The notes: a model not told the origin generated them from the sequence alone. Shown: positions 36,668 to 45,699, counted from the stretch's first letter. The stretch is DNA of 64,000 nt from Kofleriaceae bacterium (GCA_025357755.1 JANXOP010000380.1:35972-99971); one strand, 5' to 3'. A program made the numbers and translations.

Positions 36668-38230
36668 GTGGCCAAGCCGCCGAAGCCGAAGAAGCGCAAG
36701 TACGGCCAGCGCGACAACCTGTGGACGTTCGCGCGCCAGTTCACGCTCGCGCACATCGGCGCAGGCACCGATCAGGCGCACGATTACGTCGAGCCCGCGT
36801 GGGACGGCCACCGCGTGCTCGCCACGCGCAGCGGCATCGACACCCGGCTCGCGGCACTCGATTTTCGCGACTGGACCGCGACGTTTCCGCTGATCGCGCG
36901 CGCGCTCGGCCGGCTCGCTTCGACCCAGCTCGCGATCGACGGCGTGGTGTGCGTGCTCGACGAGCGCGGCGCACCTTCGTACGAACACCTGCGCGCGGCG
37001 GTCGCGCGCACGAATCACGTCACCTCGGCGGTGTTGATCTGCTGGGACCTGTTGTGGGACGGCGAGGAGGATCTGCGCTCGCTGCCCTTGAGCGCGCGCC
37101 GCGCGCGGCTCGCGACGCTGCTCGCGGGCGCACCGCAACCGCTGATGTCCTCGGAGGCGCTGCCCGGCACGGTCGCGCGCGTCCTGGTCGCGGCCAAGCA
37201 GCTCGGGCTGCGCGGTGTGGTCGCGCGCTCGACGAAGGGCGACTACGCAGCCACGTGGCACGCCCACTCGATCGACGCGACCGCGCCGTTGCCAGGCGAA
37301 GCAAAGCAACCGAGCGACGGCGCGGTGATGCGCCCGATCGATTTTCGCCGCAGCCTCTCACCGCCACCACCCCTGTCGAATGCGGACAAGGTGCTCTATC
37401 CGCGCGATGCGATCTGCAAGCGCGACATCGTCGGCTACTACCGCGATGTCGCGCCGGTGATCTTGCCGTACCTGCTCGATCGCCCGGCGGTGATCCAGCG
37501 CTGGCCCGATGGCATCGACGAGTTCGACTGGTACCAGCATCGCGTGCCGCCGCGCGCGCCGGATTACATTCGCGCGGCGTGGGTCGATGGCGTGCGCCGG
37601 ATCGTGATCGAGAACGGCGATGCGTTGCTGTGGTTGGTCAACCAGGCGGGGCTCACGTACCACGCGTTCGGCTCGCGGCTCGCCTCGATCGAGGAGCCCG
37701 ATTGGGCGATGATCGATCTCGATCCCGGCGATCGCGCGAATTGGTTCGCGGAGATGATCGAGGTCGCGCTCGCCGTGCGCCGCACGCTGGAGCTGCTCGA
37801 GCTGCCGAGTGTGGTCAAGACCAGTGGGCAGCGCGGCCTCCACATCCTCGTGCCTCTCGCGCCGGGTCACACGTTCGCGGACGCTGAAGCCTTCGGCCGC
37901 GGCATCGCAACGCTGCTGCTCGGCCTGCTACCCGACAAGGTCACGCTGGAGAACGAGAAGGAGAAGCGGTTCGGCCGGCTCCTGGTCGATCACAAACAAT
38001 TCATGGCCAAGACCCTCGTCGCGCCGTACTCGCTGCGCGCCGCGGACGGTGCCACGGTGTCGACGCCGATCGCCTGGGCCGAGGTCAGCCCGCGGCTCGA
38101 TCCCAAAACGTTCACCCTCAAGACGCTCCGCGCACGGCTCGACAAGGTCGGCGACCTCGCGGCGCCGCTCGTCGACAAACGGGCCGGCGTTTCGCTCGCC
38201 GCCGCCCTCGCGCAGCTCCGCCACCAGTAG
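36668..38230 (+). CDS. LigD-like protein: degenerate ATP-ligase domain plus intact primase-polymerase domain
   Basis: A 520-residue protein from GTG 36668. Residues ~20-200 align by pattern with the adenylation domain of LigD-type ligases, but key residues are gone: the nucleotidyl-transfer Lys of 'KxDG' is Ala44 ('EPAWDGHR'), the motif III Glu of 'DGE' is Val93 ('IDGVVCVLDERG'), and the motif IV Lys is Arg187 ('GLRGVVARS'). Residues ~228-515 form an archaeo-eukaryotic-primase-type polymerase: 'NADKVLYP', the metal pair D350-L-D352 in 'MIDLDPGD', 'SGQRGLHI' (386-393) and 'LLVDHKQF' are all present. LigD polymerases fill ends in Ku-dependent end joining. No Ku gene is in view. The ligase half may be structural only. 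Confidence 0.88.
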   Translation: MAKPPKPKKRKYGQRDNLWTFARQFTLAHIGAGTDQAHDYVEPAWDGHRVLATRSGIDTRLAALDFRDWTATFPLIARALGRLASTQLAIDGVVCVLDERGAPSYEHLRAAVARTNHVTSAVLICWDLLWDGEEDLRSLPLSARRARLATLLAGAPQPLMSSEALPGTVARVLVAAKQLGLRGVVARSTKGDYAATWHAHSIDATAPLPGEAKQPSDGAVMRPIDFRRSLSPPPPLSNADKVLYPRDAICKRDIVGYYRDVAPVILPYLLDRPAVIQRWPDGIDEFDWYQHRVPPRAPDYIRAAWVDGVRRIVIENGDALLWLVNQAGLTYHAFGSRLASIEEPDWAMIDLDPGDRANWFAEMIEVALAVRRTLELLELPSVVKTSGQRGLHILVPLAPGHTFADAEAFGRGIATLLLGLLPDKVTLENEKEKRFGRLLVDHKQFMAKTLVAPYSLRAADGATVSTPIAWAEVSPRLDPKTFTLKTLRARLDKVGDLAAPLVDKRAGVSLAAALAQLRHQ

Positions 38231-38243
38231 CTATAGTCAGGGC

Positions 38244-39449
38244 GTGCAGCTGTCCGAGCTCCTCGATGTGATCCTCCGGTGGGCGCACCTGATCGCCGGG
38301 ATCATGTGGGTCGGCAACTCGATGTTGTTCAACTGGATCGATCGCAACCTCGAGAAGACCGCCGAGCTCGGCAAGCTCTCGCAGGGCAAGATCTACATGC
38401 TCCACTCGGGCGCGTTCTACGAGATGGAGAAGAAGCTGCTCGCGCCGGGCGAGATGCCGAACCTCGTGCACTGGTTCAAGTGGCAGAACTTCACGACGTG
38501 GGCGACCGGCATCGGCCTCCTGATCACGGTCTATTACTTTCACGGTGCCGCGTTCCTCGTCGATCCGTCCGTCCACGATGTCGGCCCCGAGATCGCGATC
38601 TGCCTCTCGGTAGGCTCGCTGCTCACCGGCTGGCTGATCTACGACGCGATCTGGCGCACGGTCGGGATCACGCATCCGCGCGTCGCCTCGGCGCTGTGCG
38701 TGATTTTTCTGTTCGGATCGATCTGGGGGTTCTCACTCGTGTTCAGCGGGCGCGCCGCGTACGTCGAGACCGGCGTTTTGATCGGCACGATCATGACGGG
38801 CAACGTGTGGTTCGTGATCGTGCCTTCGCAGAAGCTCCTGGTCGAAGCAACCATCTCGGGCAAGGCACAAGATCCGAAGCTGTCGCTCCAGGCCAAGGCG
38901 CGCAGCCTTCACAACAACTACCTGACATTTCCGTTGCTGTTCATCATGGTCAGCAACCACTTCTCGGCGGCGACCACGCACCACTTGAACTGGTTGATCC
39001 TGATCGTCGTCTCGATCGGCGGCGCGGGCGTGCGGCTCGCGATGAACTCGCGCTATCTCGGCGGTGGCAAGCAGCTCGCGACCAAGGCGTGGTTACTCCC
39101 TGCGTTCGTCAGCGGTGGGGTCGCGATCCTCGGCTTGATGGTGATCTCGCGGATCGATCTGAAGCCGAAGTACGGCATCGATCACCCCGTCACGTTCGCG
39201 CGCGTCCAGGAGATCGTCGGGGTGCGCTGCGTGCCATGCCACTCTCAGAAACCCTCGGACGACGTGTTTCGCTCCCCACCCGCCGGCATGATGTTGGACA
39301 CGCCAGAGCAGATCAAGACGATGGCGCCGAAGATCAAGTATCGCGTGTACGACCTCGCGAACATGCCGTTCAACAACAAGACCCACATCACGGACCTGGA
39401 GCGGGCCGAGCTCGCGACCTGGGTCGTGGCCGGCGCGCACATCGAGTAG
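38244..39449 (+). CDS. puuD: Membrane urate oxidase/hydroxylase PuuD with C-terminal cytochrome c
   Basis: A 401-residue protein from GTG 38244. It has eight or so membrane helices starting 'LLDVILRWAHLIAGIMWVG' and the conserved N-terminal pattern 'GNSMLFNWIDRNL...FYEMEKKLL', typical of urate hydroxylase PuuD. A cytochrome c domain follows at the C terminus, with C329-V-P-C332-H333 and a Met candidate in 'NMPFNN'. PuuD oxidises urate to 5-hydroxyisourate at the inner membrane, passing electrons to the respiratory chain. Downstream on the same strand are the genes for later steps (HIU hydrolase, OHCU decarboxylase, allantoinase, allantoicase). Confidence 0.93.
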   Translation: MQLSELLDVILRWAHLIAGIMWVGNSMLFNWIDRNLEKTAELGKLSQGKIYMLHSGAFYEMEKKLLAPGEMPNLVHWFKWQNFTTWATGIGLLITVYYFHGAAFLVDPSVHDVGPEIAICLSVGSLLTGWLIYDAIWRTVGITHPRVASALCVIFLFGSIWGFSLVFSGRAAYVETGVLIGTIMTGNVWFVIVPSQKLLVEATISGKAQDPKLSLQAKARSLHNNYLTFPLLFIMVSNHFSAATTHHLNWLILIVVSIGGAGVRLAMNSRYLGGGKQLATKAWLLPAFVSGGVAILGLMVISRIDLKPKYGIDHPVTFARVQEIVGVRCVPCHSQKPSDDVFRSPPAGMMLDTPEQIKTMAPKIKYRVYDLANMPFNNKTHITDLERAELATWVVAGAHIE

Positions 39450-39458
39450 ACTGGAGCG

Positions 39459-40214
39459 GTGGTACGGCCCGTCGTGCTTGGCCTGGTGGTGCTCGGAGCC
39501 TGCGGCCGCGTGAACTTCGCCACGCGAAGTGGAGACGGCGGCTTGCTCGGCGACGCCGACGCGCGGTCGCTCGATGCGAGCCCCGAACCGATTCGATTCG
39601 TCCAGACCCACTCCGACGTGATCGCCAGCGCGAGCACGCTGACGACGACGTTCGCGACCGACATCACGGCCGGCAGCACGATCATCGTCGGTGTCGATTT
39701 CGATCACGCGGTGTCGTCGACCGAACCGACAGTTACCTTGACGGACAACGCCGGGCGCATCTACCAGCCGCTCGTAGGCCCCGCGCCGTCGAACAGCAAT
39801 AGCCAGAGCCAGTACCTGTTCGCCGCGTACGCACCGACAGGCGGGCCGAGCACCGTCACCGCGATCCTCTCGCAACCCACGGTGCAGTTCTTCGAGCTCA
39901 AGGCCTTCGAATATGCCGGCATCGCGATGACCTCACCGGTCGACGTCACGAGCTTCACGATCGGGATGAACCCAGCCGCTGGCGAGGTCGATGCCATGCC
40001 GATCGTCACGACCGGCACGAACGAGGTCGTGCTCGCGCTCGAGGTCTGCGATTGCAGCGCGGATGGTGGACCCGGCATGACCGTGCGATCGACGTTCAAT
40101 ACGGACGTCTTCGAGGAGCTCCTCGCTCCTGCTCCCGGCTCGTACGTGATGAAGGCCGTGATCCAAGGTGCCGGCCGCTGGCGGTTCGTGATCGCCGCGT
40201 TCCGCGGACAGTAG
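39459..40214 (+). CDS. Hypothetical lipoprotein inside the urate cluster
   Basis: A 251-residue protein from GTG 39459, 9 bp after puuD. The signal 'VLGLVVLGAC' gives a lipobox Cys at 15. After an Asp/Gly-rich linker the mature part is a beta-rich domain of about 190 residues ('STIIVGVDFDHAVSSTEPTVTLTDNAG', 'SQYLFAAYAPTGGPSTVTAIL', 'FELKAFEYAGI'), similar in texture to Ig-like or jelly-roll domains often seen in myxobacterial lipoproteins. A role in purine metabolism is not indicated by the sequence; position alone links it. Confidence 0.75.
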   Translation: MVRPVVLGLVVLGACGRVNFATRSGDGGLLGDADARSLDASPEPIRFVQTHSDVIASASTLTTTFATDITAGSTIIVGVDFDHAVSSTEPTVTLTDNAGRIYQPLVGPAPSNSNSQSQYLFAAYAPTGGPSTVTAILSQPTVQFFELKAFEYAGIAMTSPVDVTSFTIGMNPAAGEVDAMPIVTTGTNEVVLALEVCDCSADGGPGMTVRSTFNTDVFEELLAPAPGSYVMKAVIQGAGRWRFVIAAFRGQ

Positions 40215-40256
40215 CGCCTCGACGCAGCGCGTGCCCCGTGCATAGATGTGTGCGGT

Positions 40257-41159
40257 ATGGGTACGATCATCAAGCATCCTCAGGTCGAGGCAGACAAGGC
40301 AGCAGTCCAGAAGGTGCGCGAGATGATCGCTGCGGGGCCCGCGCTCGTGCTCGGACCCGAAGGTCGCGCGGCCTTCGACAAGCAGCTCGCGGCCAAGCAG
40401 GCGGCTCCGGGCGTGACCTACGAGGATGCCAAGGTCGGCGGCGTGCCAGGCGTGTGGTGCAAGCCACCGAACGCCGATCGCGGTACCGCGATCCTCTACT
40501 TCCACGGTGGCGCCTACGTCGAAGGTTCGGCGAAGGCGTTCCGCAACTACGTCGGCCAGATCGCCTCGCGCGCGAATGCGATGACGTTCGCGGTCGATTA
40601 TCGCCTCGCGCCCGAGTATCCGTATCCGGCTGCGGTCGACGACGCGCTGGCGGCCTACGCCGGGCTCGCCGAACGTTCGCGCTCGATCGTCCTCGCGGGC
40701 GACTCTGCAGGTGGTGGGCTCGCGCTCGTCACGCTCGCGCTCGTCAACAAGGCGAATCGCCCGGCGAAGGGAGCGGTCGCGCTCTCGCCGTGGACCGACA
40801 TGGCGCTCGAGAGCCCGAGCCTGACGGCGAACGCCGATCGCGATCCCATGCTCGCGCTCGCGCCGGTCGCGGCCGCAGCGAAGATGTACCTCGGCAAGCA
40901 CGACGCGCGCGATCCACGGGTCTCGCCGCTGTACGGCGAGCTCTCGGCGCTCCCGCCGGTCCACATGCACGTCGGCGACGCCGAGATCATGCTCGACGAT
41001 GCGGTGCGCTACGCGGAGAAGCATCCGAACGCGGTGCTCCACGTCTGGCAGGGCATGCCCCACGTGTTCCCCGCGAGCGTCGGGATCTACGAGGCGGCCG
41101 ACGCAGCGCAGGAGATTATCGGAGCGTTCATTCGCGAGCGCCTGCACGCCGCCGTATAG
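40257..41159 (+). CDS. HSL-type alpha/beta hydrolase (esterase)
   Basis: A 300-residue hydrolase from ATG 40257. Oxyanion motif 'YFHGGAYVEGS', nucleophile elbow 'GDSAGGG', a 'DYRLAPEYPYPAAVDDA' block, acid in 'HVGDAEIMLDDA' and catalytic His in 'GMPHVFPA' are the signature of the hormone-sensitive-lipase esterase family. These enzymes hydrolyse short acyl esters. It lies in the urate cluster, 9 bp before allantoinase, but no pathway step needs it, so its substrate is open. Confidence 0.92.
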   Translation: MGTIIKHPQVEADKAAVQKVREMIAAGPALVLGPEGRAAFDKQLAAKQAAPGVTYEDAKVGGVPGVWCKPPNADRGTAILYFHGGAYVEGSAKAFRNYVGQIASRANAMTFAVDYRLAPEYPYPAAVDDALAAYAGLAERSRSIVLAGDSAGGGLALVTLALVNKANRPAKGAVALSPWTDMALESPSLTANADRDPMLALAPVAAAAKMYLGKHDARDPRVSPLYGELSALPPVHMHVGDAEIMLDDAVRYAEKHPNAVLHVWQGMPHVFPASVGIYEAADAAQEIIGAFIRERLHAAV

Positions 41160-41168
41160 TCGCGCGCA

Positions 41169-42506
41169 ATGCAAGCTTCGGTCGTGCGGTCGCGCAGAGT
41201 CGTGCTGCCTGACGGGATCCAACCCGCGTCGATCCATATCGCTGGCGGCAAGATCGTGCGCGTCGGCGCGTGGGCCGATGCACCTGGCGACGTGATCGAT
41301 TACGGCGAGCTCGCGATCTTGCCCGGCATCGTCGACACCCACGTTCACCTCAACGAGCCGGGCCGGACCGAGTGGGAGGGCTTCGCTACGGCGACGACCG
41401 CGGCCGCGATCGGCGGCGTGACCACGCTCGTCGACATGCCGCTGAACTCGATCCCTCCAACGACGACCCGCGAAGGCTTCGCCGCGAAGCGCGCCGCCGC
41501 GAAGGGGCAGTGCGCGGTCGATGTCGGGTTCTGGGGCGGCGTGGTGCCGGGCAACCAGCGCGAGCTCGCCGGCATGGTCGCCGACGGGGTGCGCGGCTTC
41601 AAGTGCTTCCTCGTCGATAGCGGCGTCGCGGAGTTCGGCTTCGTCGGCGAGACCGAGCTCGCACCGGCGATGCAGATCCTCGCGGGCCTCGATGCGCCGT
41701 TGCTCGCGCACGCCGAGGTCGCCGGCCCCATCGATGCGGTCGCGGCCGAGCTCGTGGGCGCCGATCCACATCTCTACGCGACCTACCTCGCCTCGCGCCC
41801 GCCCGCCGCCGAAGAGCAGGCCATCCAGATGATGATCCGGCTGTGCCGCGCGACGAACGCGCGCACGCACATCGTGCATCACTCTGCGGCGACCGCGATC
41901 CCGCTCCTGCGCGCCGCGCGCGCGGAAGGGCTGAAGCTCTCGGCCGAGACCTGTCCGCACTATCTCCACTTCACGGCGGAGACGATTCCGGACGGTGCGA
42001 CGCCGTTCAAATGCGCGCCGCCGATCCGCGATGCGGCGAATCGCGAGGCGCTGTGGGCCGCGCTCGCCGAGGGCGTGCTCGAGCTCGTCGCGAGCGATCA
42101 TTCGCCGTGCTCGCCGGCGCTCAAGGCCATCGAGGCCGGCGACTTCGTCAGCGCGTGGGGTGGCGTCTCGGGGCTCCAGCTCGCACTTTCGGTCGTGTGG
42201 ACCGAAGCCGAGCGTCGCGGTCACACGCTGCGCGACCTCGTGAAGTGGATGTGCGAAGGCCCGACGCGGCTCGCCGGCTTCGAGGGTGTGAAGGGCCGCA
42301 TCGCGGCGGGTCACGATGCCGACCTCGTCGTGTTCGCGGATAGCGAGACCCAGGTCGTCGCGGGCGAGGGCATCCATCACAAGCACAAGGTCACGCCGTA
42401 TCTCGGCGAGACCCTGCGCGGCGTCGTGCATGCGACGTATCTGCGCGGGACCCAGGTGGCGGAGCGTGGGCGATTGCTCGCGCATGATCTAGGAGGTCTG
42501 TTGTGA
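41169..42506 (+). CDS. allB: Allantoinase
   Basis: A 445-residue cyclic amidohydrolase. Metal ligands His58 and His60 in 'DTHVHLNEPGR' (56-66), carbamylatable Lys145 in 'GFKCFLVDSG', His in 'THIVHHSA' and 'CPHYLHF', and Asp in 'ASDHSPCSP' are all present. The 'HLNEPGRTEWEGF' form is characteristic of allantoinases and separates them from dihydropyrimidinases. It opens allantoin to allantoate. The stop overlaps the start of the allantoicase fusion gene, and the product order follows the pathway. Confidence 0.96.
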   Translation: MQASVVRSRRVVLPDGIQPASIHIAGGKIVRVGAWADAPGDVIDYGELAILPGIVDTHVHLNEPGRTEWEGFATATTAAAIGGVTTLVDMPLNSIPPTTTREGFAAKRAAAKGQCAVDVGFWGGVVPGNQRELAGMVADGVRGFKCFLVDSGVAEFGFVGETELAPAMQILAGLDAPLLAHAEVAGPIDAVAAELVGADPHLYATYLASRPPAAEEQAIQMMIRLCRATNARTHIVHHSAATAIPLLRAARAEGLKLSAETCPHYLHFTAETIPDGATPFKCAPPIRDAANREALWAALAEGVLELVASDHSPCSPALKAIEAGDFVSAWGGVSGLQLALSVVWTEAERRGHTLRDLVKWMCEGPTRLAGFEGVKGRIAAGHDADLVVFADSETQVVAGEGIHHKHKVTPYLGETLRGVVHATYLRGTQVAERGRLLAHDLGGLL

Positions 42507-43987
42507 CCGTCGTGAGTGATTTTCTCGATCTCCCCGAGCTCGCCGGCGAAGCCGTCGGTGGCGCCGCGATCCTGTGCAACGACGAGTTCTTCGCCGAAAA
42601 AGAGAGCCTGCTCCGCGCGCATCCTGCCGAGTGGAGAGAGCACGCGTACACCGATCGCGGCAAGTGGATGGATGGCTGGGAGACCCGGCGCTATCGCCCC
42701 GCTGATGGGATCGCACCCGGTCGCGATAGCGACATCCACGATTGGTGCGTGATCCGGCTCGGCTTGCCGGGGCGGATCCACGGGGTCGTCGTCGATACCG
42801 CGTTCTTTCGTGGCAACTATCCCGATACGTGCGCACTCGAAGGCGCAGAGATCGACACACCGCTCGATCTCGCCGCGCTCGCATCGGCGCACTGGATCCC
42901 GCTCGTGCCGCGCACCGCGCTCGAGGGCAACGCGCAGAACGCGTTCGCGGTCGCGAACCACGCGCGGGTCACGCACGTGCGGCTGCGGATCTATCCCGAT
43001 GGTGGCGTCGCGCGGCTGCGCGTTCACGGCGAGGTCGTGCCGCGCTGGGATCGCTTGCACGCCGGGCTCGTCGATCTCGCGGCGCTCGAGAACGGGGCGG
43101 TCGTCGAGACCTGTAGCGACATGTTCTTCGGCTCGCGCAACAACTTGATCAAGCCCGGTCCCTCACGCTCGATGGCCGATGGCTGGGAGACCCGACGGCG
43201 GCGCGGCCCGGGCCACGAGTGGGCGATCGTTGCACTCGCGGGTGCCGGCACGATCGAGCGGATCGAGCTCGATACCTCGCACTTCAAGGGCAACGCACCC
43301 GCACTCGCCACGGTCGAAGGATCTAGCGATGGCGCGGTGTGGCGCACGCTGATCGCTTCGCCCCTGCAAGCGCACACGCGCCACGTGTTCGACCAGGAGC
43401 TTCGTCGCATCGGTGAGATCACGCACCTCCGGCTCTCGACGTTTCCGTGCGGGGGAGTCGCGCGCTTGCGGGCGTGGGGAGAGCTCACCGTGCCGATCGA
43501 TCCAGGCCTCGCGAAGCTCAACCACATGACCAACCTCGATTGCACCACGGCGCTGCTCCGCTGTTGCGGTTCGGCGGCCTGGGCCGCGGCGATGTGCGGC
43601 TCGCGGCCGTTCGAGGACGCGACCGCGCTGATGCGGATCGCGGATCGCACGTGGTTCGCGCTCGCCGAGAGCGCGCACCTCGAAGCGTTCGCTGCGCATC
43701 CCAAGATCGGTGCGAGCGCGGCCTCGGCATGGGCGACCAGCGAGCAAGCGGGTACGGCGAATGCCGAGGCTGCCACGCGCGCCGAGCTCGCCACGCTCAA
43801 CGCCTCGTACGAGGCCAAGCACGGCTTCATCTATATCGTGTGCGCCTCGGGTCGCAGCGCCTCCGCGATGCTCGAGGATCTGCGGCTGCGCTACGATCGC
43901 GACCGCGCGATCGAGCTGCGGACCGCCAGTGAAGAGCAGGCCAAGATCACCCGGCTGCGCCTGGGCAAGCTGCTCGGAGAGCTCTAG
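42503..43987 (+). CDS. Bifunctional allantoicase / OHCU decarboxylase fusion
   Basis: A 494-residue protein from GTG 42503 (GTGA overlap with allB). Residues ~1-332 are allantoicase with its two related jelly-roll halves: 'DGWETRRYRPADG' and 'DGWETRRRRGPGHEW', 'DTAFFRGNYP' and 'DTSHFKGNAP', 'RLRIYPDGGVARLRVHGEV' and 'RLSTFPCGGVARLRAWGEL'. Residues ~333-494 are UraD-type 2-oxo-4-hydroxy-4-carboxy-5-ureidoimidazoline decarboxylase, with catalytic His399 in 'HPKIG' and 'YEAKHGFIYIVCASGRSA'. It would thus carry out both the stereoselective step to S-allantoin and the cleavage of allantoate to ureidoglycolate and urea. Both halves keep conserved residues. It is followed directly by uraH. Confidence 0.93.
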   Translation: MTVVSDFLDLPELAGEAVGGAAILCNDEFFAEKESLLRAHPAEWREHAYTDRGKWMDGWETRRYRPADGIAPGRDSDIHDWCVIRLGLPGRIHGVVVDTAFFRGNYPDTCALEGAEIDTPLDLAALASAHWIPLVPRTALEGNAQNAFAVANHARVTHVRLRIYPDGGVARLRVHGEVVPRWDRLHAGLVDLAALENGAVVETCSDMFFGSRNNLIKPGPSRSMADGWETRRRRGPGHEWAIVALAGAGTIERIELDTSHFKGNAPALATVEGSSDGAVWRTLIASPLQAHTRHVFDQELRRIGEITHLRLSTFPCGGVARLRAWGELTVPIDPGLAKLNHMTNLDCTTALLRCCGSAAWAAAMCGSRPFEDATALMRIADRTWFALAESAHLEAFAAHPKIGASAASAWATSEQAGTANAEAATRAELATLNASYEAKHGFIYIVCASGRSASAMLEDLRLRYDRDRAIELRTASEEQAKITRLRLGKLLGEL

Positions 43988-44320
43988 ATGATCACGACCC
44001 ACGTCCTCGACACCGCCTCCGGTCGTCCCGGCAACGCCATCGCGATCGAGCTCGAGCACCAGGTCGCCGGGAGCTGGATCTTGGTCGGAGGAGGTGTGAC
44101 CGATGACGACGGCCGCCTGCGCACGCTCACCCCGCAAGGGCCAGTCGCCCCCGGGACCTATCGCATCCGGTTCGAGACCGGCGCCTACTACACGGCCCGC
44201 GGTACCGTCGGGTTCTTCCCCGTCGTCGAGATCACGTTCGCGGTCCACGACGGCGCCCAGCACTATCACGTGCCTCTGCTGCTCAGCCCGTACGGCTTCT
44301 CGACCTACCGCGGTAGCTGA
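43988..44320 (+). CDS. uraH: 5-hydroxyisourate hydrolase (transthyretin-like)
   Basis: A 110-residue transthyretin-related enzyme: 'MITTHVLDTASGRPG' with His5 at the N terminus, 'TDDDGR', 'TYRIRFETGAYY' and 'FFPVVEITF', 'HYHVPLLLSPYGFSTYRGS' at the C terminus. The terminal YRGS tetrapeptide is the hallmark of HIU hydrolases and is absent from transthyretins. It converts the unstable PuuD product to OHCU, the substrate of the decarboxylase half of the upstream fusion. No gap to the previous stop. Confidence 0.97.
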   Translation: MITTHVLDTASGRPGNAIAIELEHQVAGSWILVGGGVTDDDGRLRTLTPQGPVAPGTYRIRFETGAYYTARGTVGFFPVVEITFAVHDGAQHYHVPLLLSPYGFSTYRGS

Positions 44321-44334
44321 GATACAACGCGGGT

Positions 44335-45699
44335 ATGGCCCGTACGTCGCTCTCGGAGAAGAAGCTCGCCAAGGCACTCGCTCGCGTCGATCGCGCACAG
44401 GCGCGCTTCGCGCGGCGCTATCCCGGTGACTCGGGTGCACGCCAACCGGTGCACACGGTCTACGGCGGCGCTCACCTGTTCAAGGCCGAGACCCCGGCGA
44501 AGCTCGGCGAGCTCGCGCAAAAGGCCCTCGCGACCTACGCACCCGATGCGAGCTCGTTCGGTGAAGCCCTCGGCATCCGCGGCGACCTCGCGGCGACGGT
44601 GCTCGAGCGCGTGCGCGAAAAGCTCGGGCGCGAAGCGGTCGAAGATTTCCGCATCGACTTCGAAGATGGCTACGGCAACCGGTCCGATGAAGAAGAAGAC
44701 GGCCACGCCGCGGCGGCGGGCCAGCAGGTCGCGGCGGGCATCGCAGCGAATTCTCTCCCGCCATTCCTCGGCATCCGGATCAAGCCGCTGACCCGCGAGC
44801 TCGCGGCGCGTTCGCTGCGCACGCTCGACGTGTTCCTGACCGAGCTCGTGACCACGTCGGGTGGCAAGATGCCGGCGAACTTCGTCGTCACGCTGCCGAA
44901 GATCCAGACCGTCAACGACGTCGACACCATCGTCGAGACCTTCGACCTCCTCGAAGACCGCCTCGATCTCGAGCCAGGCACGCTCAAGCTCGAGATCATG
45001 GTGGAGACCACGCAGACCATCTTCGATCCGCAGGGTCGCTCGATGATGCCGCGCCTCCATCGTGCGGCCGGCGATCGGCTCACCGGCGCGCACTTCGGGA
45101 CCTACGACTACACCGCGAACTGTGACATCACCGCGGCACACCAGAAGATGCGCCACCCGGCGTGTGACTTCGCCAAGCACATGATGAAGGTCTCGTTCGC
45201 GAACACCGGCGTCGCGCTCTCGGACGGTGCGACGACCGTGATGCCGGTCGCGCCGCACAAGGGCGCGAACCTCAGCGAAGCGCAGAAGACCGAGAACAAG
45301 TCGGCGGTGTGGGCCGCGTGGCGCCTGCACGCCGACGACACGCGTCACTCGCTGACGAATGGCTTCTATCAAGGGTGGGACCTCCACCCGGCGCAGCTCG
45401 TGCCGCGCTACGGCGCGGTCTATGCGTTCTTCCTCGATGGCCTCGTGCCGGCGAGCGATCGCCTCAAGAACTTCGTCGCCAAGGCGGCGCAAGCCACGCT
45501 GATCGGCGACATGTTCGACGACGCGGCGACCGGCCAGGGGTTGCTCAACTACTTCCTGCGTGGCATCGCGTGCGGCGCGGTGACCGAAGAAGAAGCGCTC
45601 GCGACCGGCCTCTCGCTCGAGGAGATTCGCTCGCGCTCGTTCGTCAAGATCATGGCGGCGCGGCGCGCTCCCAAGGAAACGACCGAACCAGCCGTCTGA
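44335..45699 (+). CDS. HpcH/HpaI aldolase-citrate lyase superfamily protein (DUF6986-like)
   Basis: A 454-residue protein in the urate operon. It has the metal/substrate motifs of the citrate-lyase beta/malate-synthase superfamily: 'DFRIDFEDGYGNRSDEEED', 'FLGIRIKPLT', 'VVTLPKIQTVNDVD', 'LKLEIMVETTQTI' and 'HFGTYDYTANCDI'. I place it in the DUF6986-like branch, whose members often sit next to purine catabolism genes, sometimes annotated as phosphoenolpyruvate kinase. Because allantoicase yields a glyoxylate-bearing product, a reaction on glyoxylate or a related C2 acid is plausible but inferred. Confidence 0.82.
   Translation: MARTSLSEKKLAKALARVDRAQARFARRYPGDSGARQPVHTVYGGAHLFKAETPAKLGELAQKALATYAPDASSFGEALGIRGDLAATVLERVREKLGREAVEDFRIDFEDGYGNRSDEEEDGHAAAAGQQVAAGIAANSLPPFLGIRIKPLTRELAARSLRTLDVFLTELVTTSGGKMPANFVVTLPKIQTVNDVDTIVETFDLLEDRLDLEPGTLKLEIMVETTQTIFDPQGRSMMPRLHRAAGDRLTGAHFGTYDYTANCDITAAHQKMRHPACDFAKHMMKVSFANTGVALSDGATTVMPVAPHKGANLSEAQKTENKSAVWAAWRLHADDTRHSLTNGFYQGWDLHPAQLVPRYGAVYAFFLDGLVPASDRLKNFVAKAAQATLIGDMFDDAATGQGLLNYFLRGIACGAVTEEEALATGLSLEEIRSRSFVKIMAARRAPKETTEPAV

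Noticed and set aside
37809..38243. Upstream extension of puuD to 37809
   Set aside because: Overlaps the LigD-like gene in another frame; GTG 38244 begins the conserved PuuD helix.
39933..42485. 850-codon open frame antisense to the esterase and allantoinase
   Set aside because: No recognisable motif; sense genes are certain.
38244..45699. Urate cluster as horizontally acquired island
   Set aside because: Codon use and GC look like the rest of the window and no mobile-element genes flank it.
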